A stretch of 58,500 bases of DNA from Bacillus sp. THAF10 (GTDB lineage: Bacteria; Bacillota; Bacilli; Bacillales; Bacillaceae_I): NCBI RefSeq assembly GCF_009363695.1, contig NZ_CP045403.1:37501-96000 (forward strand). Direction: 5' to 3'. A program made the position numbers and the translations under genes. Of this stretch, positions 47,876-58,500 are shown one piece after another; within the stretch, counting starts at the first letter, position 1, and each line of letters starts with the position of its first letter. The notes under the pieces are model-generated. The model made no database searches and was not told where the DNA came from. It saw nothing but the letters and a program-made list of their open reading frames with translations.

Positions 47876-48805
47876 ATGAAACAAAAAAGGAGATTAAAGC
47901 AAGAGTGGATTTGGCGCATTATTTTTGGCCTTGTTATTATCAACTGCTTGACTTTAGCCATTGTGGTGAAGCAGGGCTTTTCGTTAAAAGAAGCTAGCGA
48001 AGCAAGTGCTTTTGTGAACGGAGATTCGAATCACCTTGCATCGGTAGGCGATACGGTGATAACGAGAAAAGATATGCTAAAAGAGCTAGAAGGTATGTAT
48101 GGACAAGAAATGCTTACGAAAATGATCAATAATGAAGTAGTCAAGCAAATGGCGAAAAAGTATCAAGTCGAAGTGTCTGATCAATCTGTTGATCGGGAAT
48201 GGAAGATGATTAAAACGATGTACAGCAGATCGCCGCTACACACCAATACATCAGATGAGCTCATAAAGGAACAAATTCGCTCTGGCCTTTTGTTAGAGGA
48301 ATTGCTGATCAAAGATGTTACGATTCCGGAAGAACAACTCAAAAGCTATTATGAAGAAAATAAAGCATTATACACTTTTGAGGATGCGTATCATTTATCC
48401 CACATTGTACTAGAAAAAGAGAAAGCTGCGAAGGCGGTAATAAAAGAGTTAAAAGATGGCTCCAACTTCTCCTCACTTGCAATGGAAGTCTCAACAGATG
48501 AGATTACCGCTAACCAAGGTGGCGATATTGGTTTTTTGACGCATGAATCACAGGTGTATCCACAAGCTTACTTAACAGAAGCAAAAAAACTTAAAGAAAA
48601 GTCCTGGAGTGAGCCAGTGAAGGTCGATGAAGGTTTTGCAGTGCTATATTTGCATGAAAAAGTGGAAGGGACCGTATACTCTTATGAGGATGTAAAAGAT
48701 CAAATCAGACGACACCTCGCCCTCGAACATATGGATGGATCGATGGATGCCTCGATATTTTGGGAGGAAGCTGGCGTGGAGTGGAATGTATCATCTGCAG
48801 AGTAG
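47876..48805 (+). CDS. yacD: Membrane-anchored parvulin-type peptidyl-prolyl isomerase YacD (PrsA/SurA-like)
   Basis: 309 residues. A basic start and one hydrophobic segment (about 11-31, WRIIFGLVIINCLTLAIVV) act as signal-anchor; no lipobox cysteine is seen, unlike PrsA. A SurA-N-like helical region (about 58-150) precedes a PpiC/rotamase domain (about 172-262, with HIVLEKEKAA and GGDIGFLTHES). It should assist folding outside the membrane; substrates are unknown. AGGGGGC precedes ATG 47876. Confidence 0.9.
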   Translation: MKQKRRLKQEWIWRIIFGLVIINCLTLAIVVKQGFSLKEASEASAFVNGDSNHLASVGDTVITRKDMLKELEGMYGQEMLTKMINNEVVKQMAKKYQVEVSDQSVDREWKMIKTMYSRSPLHTNTSDELIKEQIRSGLLLEELLIKDVTIPEEQLKSYYEENKALYTFEDAYHLSHIVLEKEKAAKAVIKELKDGSNFSSLAMEVSTDEITANQGGDIGFLTHESQVYPQAYLTEAKKLKEKSWSEPVKVDEGFAVLYLHEKVEGTVYSYEDVKDQIRRHLALEHMDGSMDASIFWEEAGVEWNVSSAE

Positions 48806-48820
48806 ATAGAGACGAATAAT

Positions 48821-48849
48821 TTGACAATTCAGATTAAGCGGTGTTAAAG
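48821..48849 (+). promoter_or_regulatory. Candidate promoter of cysK
   Basis: TTGACA (48821-48826) with a weak -10, TTAAAG, 17 bp downstream at 48844-48849. cysK in B. subtilis is controlled by CymR; no confident CymR site was identified here. Confidence 0.45.
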
Positions 48850-48906
48850 TTGGATTAATCCGACAAGAATACTAAGTTTTAATTTTGGCAGACTGGGGGA
48901 AGGTAA

Positions 48907-49833
48907 ATGACACGTGTTGCAAATTCTATTGATGAATTAGTAGGAAAGACTCCTGTCGTAAAGCTAAATCGAATGGTAGAAGAAGATATGGCAGATGTCT
49001 ATTTAAAGCTAGAGTTTATGAATCCTGGAAGCAGTGTAAAGGACCGTATCGCTCTTTCTATGATTGAAGCAGCGATAGAGGAAGGAAAGCTCAAGGAAGG
49101 CGACACCTTTGTTGAGCCAACGAGTGGAAATACGGGTATCGGCCTTGCGATGATCGCAGCTGCTAAAGGGCTAAAAGCGTTGCTCGTTATGCCGGAAACA
49201 ATGAGTATGGAGCGTCGCAATCTCCTTCGTGCCTATGGAGCGGAACTGGTTCTCACACCTGGACCAGAGGGAATGGGCGGTGCAATTAGAAAGGCAGAAG
49301 AACTGGCAAAGGAAAAAGGCCTGTTTATGCCGCAGCAATTTAATAACCCGGCTAACCCAAAAATCCACCGAGATACAACCGGAAAAGAAATCGTCGAACA
49401 GTTCCCAGATGGTCTAGATGCTTTCATTTCTGGTATCGGAACGGGCGGCACGATTACCGGTGCAGGAGAAGTATTGAAAAAAGCCTATCCTGACATTAAA
49501 ATCGTTGCAGTTGAGCCGGCAGACTCTCCTGTTTTATCTGGAGGAAAGCCTGGTCCTCACAAAATTCAAGGAATTGGGGCGGGGTTTGTCCCTTCTATTT
49601 TAAATACAACGGTATACGATCAAGTAATCACTATCAAAAATGAAGAAGCTTTCGAATATGCACGCCTTGCTGCAAGACAAGAAGGGCTGCTTGGCGGGAT
49701 TTCTTCAGGAGCTGCCATTTCTGCCGCGCTTCAGGTAGCAAAGGAGCTCGGAAAAGGCAAAAAGGTTCTTGCAATCATTCCAAGTAATGGAGAACGTTAT
49801 TTAAGTACTCCATTATACCAATTTGAAGAATAG
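48907..49833 (+). CDS. cysK: Cysteine synthase A (O-acetylserine sulfhydrylase)
   Basis: 308 residues. A fold-type II PLP enzyme making cysteine from O-acetylserine and sulfide. The cofactor lysine is in NPGSSVKDR (Lys45), the substrate loop TSGNTG is near 73-78 and the phosphate-binding GTGGT near 179-183. GGGGGAAGG precedes the ATG. It has its own promoter region and a terminator, and so is separate from the folate operon behind it. Confidence 0.97.
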   Translation: MTRVANSIDELVGKTPVVKLNRMVEEDMADVYLKLEFMNPGSSVKDRIALSMIEAAIEEGKLKEGDTFVEPTSGNTGIGLAMIAAAKGLKALLVMPETMSMERRNLLRAYGAELVLTPGPEGMGGAIRKAEELAKEKGLFMPQQFNNPANPKIHRDTTGKEIVEQFPDGLDAFISGIGTGGTITGAGEVLKKAYPDIKIVAVEPADSPVLSGGKPGPHKIQGIGAGFVPSILNTTVYDQVITIKNEEAFEYARLAARQEGLLGGISSGAAISAALQVAKELGKGKKVLAIIPSNGERYLSTPLYQFEE

Positions 49834-49842
49834 GTTATCTTA

Positions 49843-49876
49843 AGGAAAACAGACTTAGTTCTGTTTTCCTTTTTTC
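49843..49876 (+). terminator. Intrinsic terminator after cysK
   Basis: AGGAAAACAGA (49843-49853) and TCTGTTTTCCT (49860-49870) pair perfectly, followed by TTTTTT. Confidence 0.95.
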
Positions 49877-49927
49877 GTTTCATGTAATATAGAGGTAGAT
49901 TGTAAATGTAGGAGCGTGACAGCAAGA

Positions 49928-51361
49928 ATGCAAAAGGTACCTGTTGGTCTGAAAATAGAGATGAATGAAAATCAATGGTTTGCAAAATATAAAGAGCTTG
50001 CAAAGGACAAGCCCAGCCATATTTTATTAGAGAGCGGCCGAGGTGGGCGCTATCATATTATCGGCCTTGATCCGATTGCTTCGTTAAAAGGTAAAGAGGA
50101 AGAGCTTGAAATATCCTATCCTGATGCATCTGTTGAAATCAGAAAGGGAAACCCCCTCACTCTTTTACAGGAGGTACTAGCTGAGCGGTCTTCTGAAAAG
50201 CTTTCTGGATTTCCGGATTTCACAGGCGGTGCAGTAGGGTACCTATCCTATGATTGTGTGCGCTACATTGAAAAACTCCCAGCGCTTGCAAACGATGACC
50301 TCGGGATACCTGACTTGTATTTCTTGTTGTTTGATGATGTATTCGTCTATGACAAACACGAGCAAGTGCTGTTTTTTATTGTACATGTAGAAAAAGGTCA
50401 GGAAGAAGAAGGCAGATTACGATTAGAAGCTTACCAAAAGCAATGGACAGAAGTTGGGAAGGAAGCTACTGTTTATCCTTATCATTATGATGGGACCCCA
50501 TCGAGAGAGCGAGAGGTTTCGTTAACAGAAGAGTCTTTTCATGAAGCGGTAAAAAAAGTGCAACACTACATTGCGCAGGGGGACGTGTTCCAAGTGAACC
50601 TTTCTGTAAGACAGGCAGAACCTCTGTTAACACACCCGATGGAAGTGTACACGGCACTCCGTGACATCAACCCATCCCCGTACATGGGGTATTTGCATTT
50701 TCCTGAGTTCCAGCTCGTCAGCGGGTCCCCAGAGCTTTTGGTAAAGAAAAAAGGGACTGTTGTCAGTACGAGACCGATAGCGGGTACAAGATCACGGGGC
50801 AACAATGATGAGGAAGATCAACTGCTCGCCAACGAGCTTATGGACAATGAAAAAGAGCGGGCCGAGCATGTGATGCTTGTAGACCTCGAGCGAAATGACC
50901 TTGGCCGGGTCTGTCAGTATGGAACAGTAGAAGTAAATGAATTTATGGTGATTGAAAAATACTCCCATGTCATGCACATCGTCTCGAATGTACAAGGGAA
51001 ACTTTCTCCTGATAAGGATAATGCAGCCATTATTGCGGCTACCTTCCCGGGAGGAACAATAACGGGTGCACCTAAGGTTCGGACGATGGAAATCATCGAG
51101 GAACTTGAGCCTGTGCGCCGTTCTGTTTATACTGGTTCCATAGGGTGGATTGGATATGATGGCGAGATGGAATTAAACATCTCTATCAGAACCATGATTG
51201 CAAAAGACGGGATGGCTTATGTGCAGGCTGGGGCAGGAGTGGTCATCGACTCTGTTCCAAAGCGCGAGTACAAGGAATCCTTGAAAAAAGCGGCAGCCCT
51301 ATGGAAAGCAAAAGAGCTGAGTGAAGAAGAGCACAAAAAACGAGCAGAGGTGAGAGTATGA
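49928..51361 (+). CDS. pabB: Aminodeoxychorismate synthase component I
   Basis: 477 residues. Turns chorismate and ammonia from PabA into 4-amino-4-deoxychorismate, on the way to folate. The chorismate-binding domain occupies about 205-460, with PIAGTRSRG (about 285-293), [11 protein letters not shown] (about 324-334) and GGTITGAPK (about 375-383). PabB-type PIAGTR is found in both this family and TrpE; the context decides for PabB. ATG 49928 follows AGGAG at 49910; GTG 49916 is too close to that site. Its stop overlaps the pabA start. Confidence 0.95.
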   Translation: MQKVPVGLKIEMNENQWFAKYKELAKDKPSHILLESGRGGRYHIIGLDPIASLKGKEEELEISYPDASVEIRKGNPLTLLQEVLAERSSEKLSGFPDFTGGAVGYLSYDCVRYIEKLPALANDDLGIPDLYFLLFDDVFVYDKHEQVLFFIVHVEKGQEEEGRLRLEAYQKQWTEVGKEATVYPYHYDGTPSREREVSLTEESFHEAVKKVQHYIAQGDVFQVNLSVRQAEPLLTHPMEVYTALRDINPSPYMGYLHFPEFQLVSGSPELLVKKKGTVVSTRPIAGTRSRGNNDEEDQLLANELMDNEKERAEHVMLVDLERNDLGRVCQYGTVEVNEFMVIEKYSHVMHIVSNVQGKLSPDKDNAAIIAATFPGGTITGAPKVRTMEIIEELEPVRRSVYTGSIGWIGYDGEMELNISIRTMIAKDGMAYVQAGAGVVIDSVPKREYKESLKKAAALWKAKELSEEEHKKRAEVRV

Positions 51362-51939
51362 TACTAATGATTGATAACTACGATTCTTTCACGTACAACT
51401 TAGTACAATACCTAGGTGAGCTAGGGGAAGAGTTAATCGTAAAACGAAATGATGAAATAACCATTAAGGAAATAGAAGAGCTTAACCCGGATTTTATTAT
51501 GATTTCACCCGGGCCTTGCTCTCCAAACGAAGCAGGTATCAGCCTGGATGTGATTGAACACTTTGCAGGAAAAAAGCCTATTTTTGGCGTTTGCCTTGGT
51601 CACCAGTCCATTGCACAGGTATTTGGCGGAGACGTAGTACGAGCAGAAAGATTAATGCACGGTAAAACTTCAGAAATGCATCATGATGGAAAAACAATTT
51701 TCGGCTCGCTGGATAATCCTTTTGTGGCAACGAGGTATCATTCTCTTATTGTTAAAAAAGAGACCCTACCGGAATGCTTTGAGATAACAGCATGGACAGA
51801 TCAAGATGAAATCATGGCAATTCGTCATAAGGAACTTCCCATCGAAGGTGTTCAATTTCACCCTGAATCCATCATGACCTCTGTAGGCAAAGAATTGCTG
51901 AGGAATTTTATCAACACTTACTCTAAGAAGAAGGTGTAG
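51358..51939 (+). CDS. pabA: Glutamine amidotransferase, aminodeoxychorismate/anthranilate synthase component II
   Basis: 193 residues. Class I glutamine amidotransferase with the catalytic Cys in GVCLGHQ (about 77-83) and His/Glu in FHPES (about 167-171). In B. subtilis the same subunit serves both folate (PabB) and tryptophan (TrpE) synthesis, and the lack of another copy in this window is compatible with that. ATG 51358 overlaps the pabB stop by four bases. GAGGTGAG precedes it. Confidence 0.96.
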   Translation: MILMIDNYDSFTYNLVQYLGELGEELIVKRNDEITIKEIEELNPDFIMISPGPCSPNEAGISLDVIEHFAGKKPIFGVCLGHQSIAQVFGGDVVRAERLMHGKTSEMHHDGKTIFGSLDNPFVATRYHSLIVKKETLPECFEITAWTDQDEIMAIRHKELPIEGVQFHPESIMTSVGKELLRNFINTYSKKKV

Positions 51940-51940
51940 C

Positions 51941-52840
51941 ATGATTGTCTATAAGGATGGTGCCTGGAAGCCAATTGAAGAGACTCAGGTATCGGTGATG
52001 GATCATGGATTTTTATATGGCGTGGGCTTATTTGAAACCTTCCGAACGTATAACGGGGTCCCGTTTTTGTTCAGAGATCATCTCCAACGATTAACAGAAG
52101 GACTGCAGTCCGTTTTTATAGATTGGCATTACGAGGAGCAAGAATTACGAGATCTAGTAACACAAGCCTTAAAACATAACAAGGTACAAGAAGGAATTAT
52201 TCGTTTAAATGTAACTGCGGGGATCAGCAACTGGGGCTTGCCAACAGAAACATATGACAAGCCCTCTCTCCTGTTATTTACACGACCCGTTCCGCCATTG
52301 CCTGGCTCTGCAAAAACAGCTGAATTTTTAAATCTCAGACGCAATACTCCTGAAGGTGAATACAGGCTAAAATCGCATCACTATCTTAATAACCTTTTAG
52401 GAAAAAGAGAGCTTGGAAGCAAGCCTGATGTTGAAGGGATTTTTTTGACAGCGGAGGGCTATATTGCGGAAGGACTTGTATCTAATGTCTTTTGGATCAA
52501 AGAGGATACCTTGTATACCCCTTCCTTCGAAACAGGAATTTTAAAGGGAGTTACACGACAGTTCGTCCTTCATCTAGCAAAGCTGATTGGATTAACGGTT
52601 AAAATAGGTTTTTTTGCAAAAGAAGACCTATTAGCGGCGGATGCTGTTTTCATTACAAATTCCACACAGGAGTTGGTACCAATCAGCAGCATTTCCAACA
52701 AAGCTTTTTCAATAGAGTCACAATGGTTAAAGAAGTTGCAGCGTTTATATGAAGAAAGTACAGGTGAGCAGCTGCTTACTTATCAGGAAGTAAAGAGAGT
52801 GGAAGAGAAAAATGGGAAATATCAACTTATATCAAACTAA
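51941..52840 (+). CDS. pabC: Aminodeoxychorismate lyase
   Basis: 299 residues. A fold-type IV PLP enzyme that splits aminodeoxychorismate into p-aminobenzoate and pyruvate. The cofactor lysine is probably Lys144 in RLKSHHYLNNL. VMDHGFLYG (about 20-28) and ITNSTQELVPI (about 244-254) are typical. AAGGTG precedes the ATG, one base after the pabA stop. Its last 29 bases overlap folP. Confidence 0.94.
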   Translation: MIVYKDGAWKPIEETQVSVMDHGFLYGVGLFETFRTYNGVPFLFRDHLQRLTEGLQSVFIDWHYEEQELRDLVTQALKHNKVQEGIIRLNVTAGISNWGLPTETYDKPSLLLFTRPVPPLPGSAKTAEFLNLRRNTPEGEYRLKSHHYLNNLLGKRELGSKPDVEGIFLTAEGYIAEGLVSNVFWIKEDTLYTPSFETGILKGVTRQFVLHLAKLIGLTVKIGFFAKEDLLAADAVFITNSTQELVPISSISNKAFSIESQWLKKLQRLYEESTGEQLLTYQEVKRVEEKNGKYQLISN

Positions 52841-53666
52841 AATAACATGTGGGCCCCATGAACTCCCACTTGGCGAAAAAACGCTTATCATGGGCATCTT
52901 GAATGTTACCCCAGATTCATTTTCTGATGGTGGGAAATTTAATTTGCCGGAAAAAGCGGTGGAGCGGGCACGGGAACTAGTCGAAGCGGGTGCTGACATT
53001 CTGGACATTGGCGGCGAATCCACCAGGCCTGGTGCGACAAAGGTATCAGAGTCTGAGGAGCTAGAGAGGGTGATTCCAGTCATCCAAGCGATTGCCAAAG
53101 AAGTAAACGTACCCATTTCCATTGATACGTATAAAGCGGAAGTCGCAAGAAGAGCCATTAAGGCGGGAGCCCATATTATCAATGATGTTTGGGGTGCAAA
53201 GGGTGACCCGGCCATGCCGCGTGTTGCTGCAGAGCTTGGCGTGCCGATTGTGTTAATGCAAAACCGCGAAGAGCGAAATTACCAGCAATTGATTCCTGAC
53301 ATGATAGCTGATTTATACGAAAGCATCTCACTTGTGAGAAAAGCCGGCGTGAAGAATGAAAATATCATCTTAGATCCTGGTATCGGTTTTGCCAAAACGT
53401 TTGAGGATAATCTTGAGGTGATGAGAGAACTCGACCAGTTCCACATACTCGGCTATCCTTTGTTACTCGGTACATCTAGAAAACGATTTATCGGTCATGT
53501 TTTAGATCTTCCTGCAGAGGAAAGAATGGAAGGCACAGGTGCGACCGTGTGTCTTGGTATTCAAAAGGGCTGCCAGATTGTTCGTGTACACGATGTGAAA
53601 GAAATATCACGCATGGCAAAAATGATGGACGCCATGCTTAGTAAAGGAGAGGGTACCTATCGATAA
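52812..53666 (+). CDS. folP: Dihydropteroate synthase
   Basis: 284 residues. Joins p-aminobenzoate to 6-hydroxymethyl-7,8-dihydropterin diphosphate; the target of sulfonamides. The TIM barrel shows ILNVTPDSFSDGG (about 29-41) and DIGGESTRPGA (about 67-77). The start ATG 52812 overlaps pabC by 29 bases, with the purine-rich GTGGAAGAG as ribosome binding site. The end of folP holds the AAAGGAGAGGG site used by folB. Confidence 0.96.
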   Translation: MGNINLYQTKITCGPHELPLGEKTLIMGILNVTPDSFSDGGKFNLPEKAVERARELVEAGADILDIGGESTRPGATKVSESEELERVIPVIQAIAKEVNVPISIDTYKAEVARRAIKAGAHIINDVWGAKGDPAMPRVAAELGVPIVLMQNREERNYQQLIPDMIADLYESISLVRKAGVKNENIILDPGIGFAKTFEDNLEVMRELDQFHILGYPLLLGTSRKRFIGHVLDLPAEERMEGTGATVCLGIQKGCQIVRVHDVKEISRMAKMMDAMLSKGEGTYR

Positions 53667-54024
53667 AATTTATGTGAACAAGATGACGTTTTATGGCTAT
53701 CATGGTGTTTTTCCAGAAGAAACAAAGCTTGGCCAACGTTTTATCGTTGATTTAGAAATAGAGTTGGACCTTTCTAAAGCCGGTACATCCGATGACCTTA
53801 CCCAATCTGTGAACTATGCAGACCTCTATAATACCTGTAAAAAGGTAGTGGAGGGCGAAACCTATAAACTAGTAGAAACCGTTGCCGAGAGAATTGCCGC
53901 GGAGGTTCTCGGTGGATTTTCTATCATTGAAACCTGCACCATTAAAGTGATAAAACCCGATCCACCTATCCCTGGTCACTATGAATCAGTAGCAGTGGAG
54001 ATTACAAGAGGCCGATTGAAATGA
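53659..54024 (+). CDS. folB: Dihydroneopterin aldolase, probably starting at ATC
   Basis: About 121 residues. Cleaves dihydroneopterin to 6-hydroxymethyl-dihydropterin. YGYHGVFPEE (about 13-22) and the catalytic lysine in KVIKPDPPIPGHYESV (about 101-116) are clear. The first usual start, GTG at 53674, has no ribosome binding site and leaves out the conserved residues DKIYV. AAAGGAGAGGG (53643-53653) is ideally placed for ATC at 53659, exactly where the family's initiator Met lies. I therefore infer an AUC start. An ATG-to-ATC change or sequence error would explain it too. If only standard starts are allowed, the gene is 53674-54024. Confidence 0.9.
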   Translation: MDKIYVNKMTFYGYHGVFPEETKLGQRFIVDLEIELDLSKAGTSDDLTQSVNYADLYNTCKKVVEGETYKLVETVAERIAAEVLGGFSIIETCTIKVIKPDPPIPGHYESVAVEITRGRLK

Positions 54025-54539
54025 AGGTTGCCTACATCGCTCTAGGATCTAACCAAGGGGACCGAGCCGCCTACCTAGAGAACGCCATTAGAGAAATAGA
54101 CCAACACGCCGAAATCTCTTTGCTTGCCAGGTCTTCCATTTACGAAACAGACCCGGTGGGCTACACAGATCAGGATCAATTTTTGAATATGGTAATTAAA
54201 GTTAAAACAGATCTCCCTGCTATTGATTTATTAACGGTTCTGCAGGGGCTGGAGCAATTCTTTGGCAGAAAAAGAGTGATTCGTTGGGGTCCGCGAACGT
54301 TAGACCTTGACATTTTATTGTTTAACCAAGAAAATATTGAAAATGAAGAGCTTATTGTCCCCCATCCACGTATGTGGGAGCGGGCTTTTGTTTTTATTCC
54401 ATTACTAGAGATTGCGGATAGACAGGATCTACCCGAAAAAATAAATGAACAAGAACTTCTTGCACTACAAGAAAGAGAAGGGGTACGCATATGGAAGCCG
54501 AAAAATGGGGAAGACGTATCCGGGCATACCGAAAGCTAA
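54021..54539 (+). CDS. folK: 2-amino-4-hydroxy-6-hydroxymethyldihydropteridine pyrophosphokinase
   Basis: 172 residues. Transfers diphosphate from ATP to 6-hydroxymethyl-dihydropterin, providing the substrate of FolP. ALGSNQGDR (about 7-15), RWGPRTLDLDILLF (about 90-103) and PHPRMWERAFV (about 114-124) are the family motifs. ATG 54021 overlaps the folB stop (ATGA), and its end overlaps the next gene by 49 nt, so translation is coupled along the operon. Confidence 0.96.
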   Translation: MKVAYIALGSNQGDRAAYLENAIREIDQHAEISLLARSSIYETDPVGYTDQDQFLNMVIKVKTDLPAIDLLTVLQGLEQFFGRKRVIRWGPRTLDLDILLFNQENIENEELIVPHPRMWERAFVFIPLLEIADRQDLPEKINEQELLALQEREGVRIWKPKNGEDVSGHTES

Positions 54540-54721
54540 AAGGATATACCCAAGAATCATTTGCAAAGAATCTTCATATATCCGTCTCTGTATTAGGAGA
54601 AGTAGAACGGGGGAATCGGCTACCCAATGATGAGTTAATTCTATCGATTGCAAAAGAATTAAACATCACAGTAGAAGAACTCACTCCACCGGATTTAGTT
54701 AGAGAGGAGGTAAAACACTAA
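54491..54721 (+). CDS. yazB: Small helix-turn-helix protein YazB
   Basis: 76 residues: one Cro/CI-type helix-turn-helix domain (about 8-62; RRIRAYRKLKGYTQESFAKN and LGEVERGNRLP). No other domain. The target is unknown; in B. subtilis the gene is in the same place at the end of the folate operon, so it may regulate that operon. It overlaps folK by 49 bases, and the stop codon overlaps the dusB start by one. GAGAAGGGG precedes the ATG. Confidence 0.92.
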   Translation: MEAEKWGRRIRAYRKLKGYTQESFAKNLHISVSVLGEVERGNRLPNDELILSIAKELNITVEELTPPDLVREEVKH

Positions 54722-55722
54722 TGCTGAAAATTGGCGATATCACCATGAAAAACCCAGTTGTCTTAGCGCCGATGGCAGGCGTGTGTAATGCTGCCTTTCG
54801 CCTAACAGTCAAAGAGTTCGGAGCGGGACTAGTATGTGCGGAAATGGTAAGTGATAAAGCGATCCTTTATAAAAACGCGAAAACAATGGGCATGCTTTAC
54901 ATTGACGAACGCGAAAAACCATTAAGCCTGCAAATCTTTGGTGGCGAAAAAGACACCCTTGTAGAAGCGGCTAAATTTGTCGATAAAAATACCACGGCAG
55001 ACATTATAGACATCAATATGGGCTGTCCAGTTCCGAAAATCACAAAATGTGACGCAGGGGCAAAATGGCTTTTAGACCCAAATAAAATTTATGAAATGGT
55101 AGCAGCGGTTGTAGATGCCGTGGACAAACCGGTTACTGTGAAAATGCGTACAGGATGGGATGAGGATCACATCTTTGCTATTGAAAACGCCCAAGCAGTC
55201 GAGCGTGCGGGAGGTAAGGCTGTAGCGTTGCATGGACGTACTCGTGTGCAAATGTATGAAGGTCATGCTGACTGGAATATCATTAAGAGTGTAAAAGAGT
55301 CCGTTAACATTCCAGTAATCGGTAACGGAGACGTCCAAACCCCAGAGGATGCAAAGCGTATGCTAAATGAAACTGGTGTAGACGGTGTGATGATTGGTCG
55401 CGCAGCCCTTGGAAACCCGTGGATGATTTACCGTACCGTTCATTACCTTGAAACCGGCGAACTTGTAGGAGAACCTTCCGTACGTGAAAAAATGGATGTA
55501 TGCAAGCTGCACCTTGACCGTCTCATTGACCTTAAGGGGGAAAATGTGGCAGTTCGGGAAATGAGGAAGCATGCTGCATGGTACCTGAAGGGAATTCGAG
55601 GAAATGCCAAGGCTCGCAATGCCATTAATGAGTGTAATACCCGTTTGGACGTTGTTACCCTGGTTGATCAATTAGTAGAAGAGATGGAACAAAAAGAAGC
55701 AATGAATTCTCAAGTAGTCTAA
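54721..55722 (+). CDS. dusB: tRNA-dihydrouridine synthase B
   Basis: 333 residues. FMN-dependent reductase that makes dihydrouridine in tRNA D-loops. The FMN-binding TIM barrel starts with PVVLAPMAGVCNAAFR (about 12-27); the active-site cysteine is in NMGCPVPKI (about 99-107). AGGAGGT precedes ATG 54721. It is the last gene of the folate operon transcript and is followed by a terminator. Confidence 0.96.
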   Translation: MLKIGDITMKNPVVLAPMAGVCNAAFRLTVKEFGAGLVCAEMVSDKAILYKNAKTMGMLYIDEREKPLSLQIFGGEKDTLVEAAKFVDKNTTADIIDINMGCPVPKITKCDAGAKWLLDPNKIYEMVAAVVDAVDKPVTVKMRTGWDEDHIFAIENAQAVERAGGKAVALHGRTRVQMYEGHADWNIIKSVKESVNIPVIGNGDVQTPEDAKRMLNETGVDGVMIGRAALGNPWMIYRTVHYLETGELVGEPSVREKMDVCKLHLDRLIDLKGENVAVREMRKHAAWYLKGIRGNAKARNAINECNTRLDVVTLVDQLVEEMEQKEAMNSQVV

Positions 55723-55747
55723 TGGTTTACACGCAAGAAGCCCCATG

Positions 55748-55779
55748 AAACTGCCAGTAAGTGATTGCTGGCAGTTTTA
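55748..55779 (+). terminator. Intrinsic terminator after dusB
   Basis: AAACTGCCAG (55748-55757) and CTGGCAGTTT (55768-55777) form a perfect 10-bp stem. Confidence 0.88.
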
Positions 55780-55865
55780 GCTTTATTATTAGTTGGAAAG
55801 TCTATATGATAGATAAAAGAAACGATTCTACATAGACCAGTAGATAAATTCACAGTTGGAGTTGA

Positions 55866-57362
<1,497 letters not shown>

Positions 57363-57375
57363 TAAGGAACACCAC

Positions 57376-57414
57376 AACACGACCTCAGGGGACAATCTGA
57401 GGTCGTGTTTTTTC
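57376..57414 (+). terminator. Intrinsic terminator after lysS
   Basis: AACACGACCTCAG (57376-57388) and CTGAGGTCGTGTT (57397-57409) form a perfect 13-bp stem with a T run. Confidence 0.96.
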
Positions 57415-57571
57415 ATTCGTATCTTCTCTTAGAATTATAAGACTATTACAACATTATCACTTTCTTAAAATAATAGAAAAAACCTATTGCCTTTAGTTTC
57501 AGAGGGTGGTATATTAATATTCGTTGTCACAAACGACAACACATCAGTTTTAAAAAACATGAAAAAAGATG

Positions 57572-57600
57572 TTGACTTAATCATTTGGTTTTGGTAAGAT
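57572..57600 (+). promoter_or_regulatory. rRNA operon promoter
   Basis: TTGACT (57572-57577) and TAAGAT (57595-57600) are separated by 17 bp. AT-rich sequence upstream could act as an UP element. Confidence 0.8.
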
Positions 57601-57624
57601 AATAAAGTCGCTCTTTTGACAAGA

Positions 57625-57646
57625 TGCTCTTTGAAAACTAAACAAA
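57625..57646 (+). promoter_or_regulatory. rRNA leader boxA antitermination signal
   Basis: TGCTCTTTGAAAACTAAACA is the standard Bacillus boxA region of rRNA leaders, bound by NusB/NusE. Confidence 0.85.
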
Positions 57647-57736
57647 ACAACAGCGTCCACGTTGACCTTACGGGGTTAACATGAACGAATTTAAGTAACA
57701 AGCTAGCAACAAATTTTGAGCAACAGCTCAAACTCT

Positions 57737-58500
<764 letters not shown>

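Larger units (their letters stand above)
57415..57735 (+). other. Promoter and leader region of the downstream rRNA operon
   Basis: No gene. It holds a GTTGTC/GACAAC inverted repeat (57522-57539), the rRNA promoter and the boxA-type antitermination signal, ending at 16S rRNA. Confidence 0.75.

Noticed and set aside
49916..49927. GTG 49916 as start of pabB
   Set aside because: It lies 1 nt after the AGGAG site, while ATG 49928 has normal spacing.

Overview
The window is a core chromosomal segment of a low-to-moderate GC, endospore-forming member of the Bacillaceae. The sigma F/G/K/H-type promoters, the sporulation genes (csfB, yabG, sspF, spoVG, spoVT, yabP, yabQ, spoIIE, yabT), the 16S/23S/5S sequences and the gene order all agree with this. 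The order follows the origin-proximal region of Bacillus subtilis from the end of one rRNA operon (rrnA-like) to the start of the next (rrnJ-like). The genus cannot be fixed from the sequence alone; the 16S start would suit a Bacillus/Sutcliffiella-type organism, but that is an impression and not a measurement.

Layout. 1-783: 3' end of 23S rRNA, 5S rRNA and terminator. 784-1740: gene-free stretch with 21-bp and 52-bp tandem repeats. 1760-9208: csfB, yaaO, tmk, darA, yaaR, holB, ricT, yabA, a tRNA methyltransferase gene and rsmI, covering DNA replication, nucleotide supply, cyclic-di-AMP sensing and RNA maturation. 9426-10251: the transition-state repressor gene abrB, pointing left, with Spo0A boxes. 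10252-16337: metS, tatD, yabE, rnmV, rsmA. 16512-19441: yabG, veg, sspF, ispE. 19499-21342: purR, ridA, spoVG. 21391-22200: a 51-bp tandem array. 22203-25997: glmU, prs, ctc, pth. 26271-36330: fin, mfd, spoVT, yabM, mazG, rqcP, yabP, yabQ, divIC, yabR. 36456-36614: tRNA-Glu and tRNA-Met on the minus strand. 36948-45793: spoIIE, yabS, yabT, tilS, hpt, ftsH. 46188-49833: coaX, hslO, yacD, cysK. 49928-54721: a translationally coupled folate operon (pabB, pabA, pabC, folP, folB, folK) ending in a small helix-turn-helix gene. 54721-57362: dusB and lysS. 57363-58500: rRNA promoter, leader and the first part of 16S rRNA.

The genes mostly serve translation (rRNA, tRNA, MetRS, LysRS, Pth, RqcP, RsmA, RsmI, TilS, DusB), replication and repair (HolB, YabA, Mfd), cofactors and precursors (IspE, GlmU, Prs, folates, CoaX, CysK), and sporulation control. 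All but abrB and the two tRNAs point along the + strand, as expected next to a replication origin.

I did not find a defence island, prophage, CRISPR array, biosynthetic cluster or other undescribed multigene system. The least ordinary parts lie between genes: tandem arrays with periods of 21, 52 and 51 bp; a dispersed hairpin repeat in four places; a short element with terminal inverted repeats in two places; a cluster of four Spo0A-box-like heptamers upstream of metS; and a likely AUC start codon for folB.
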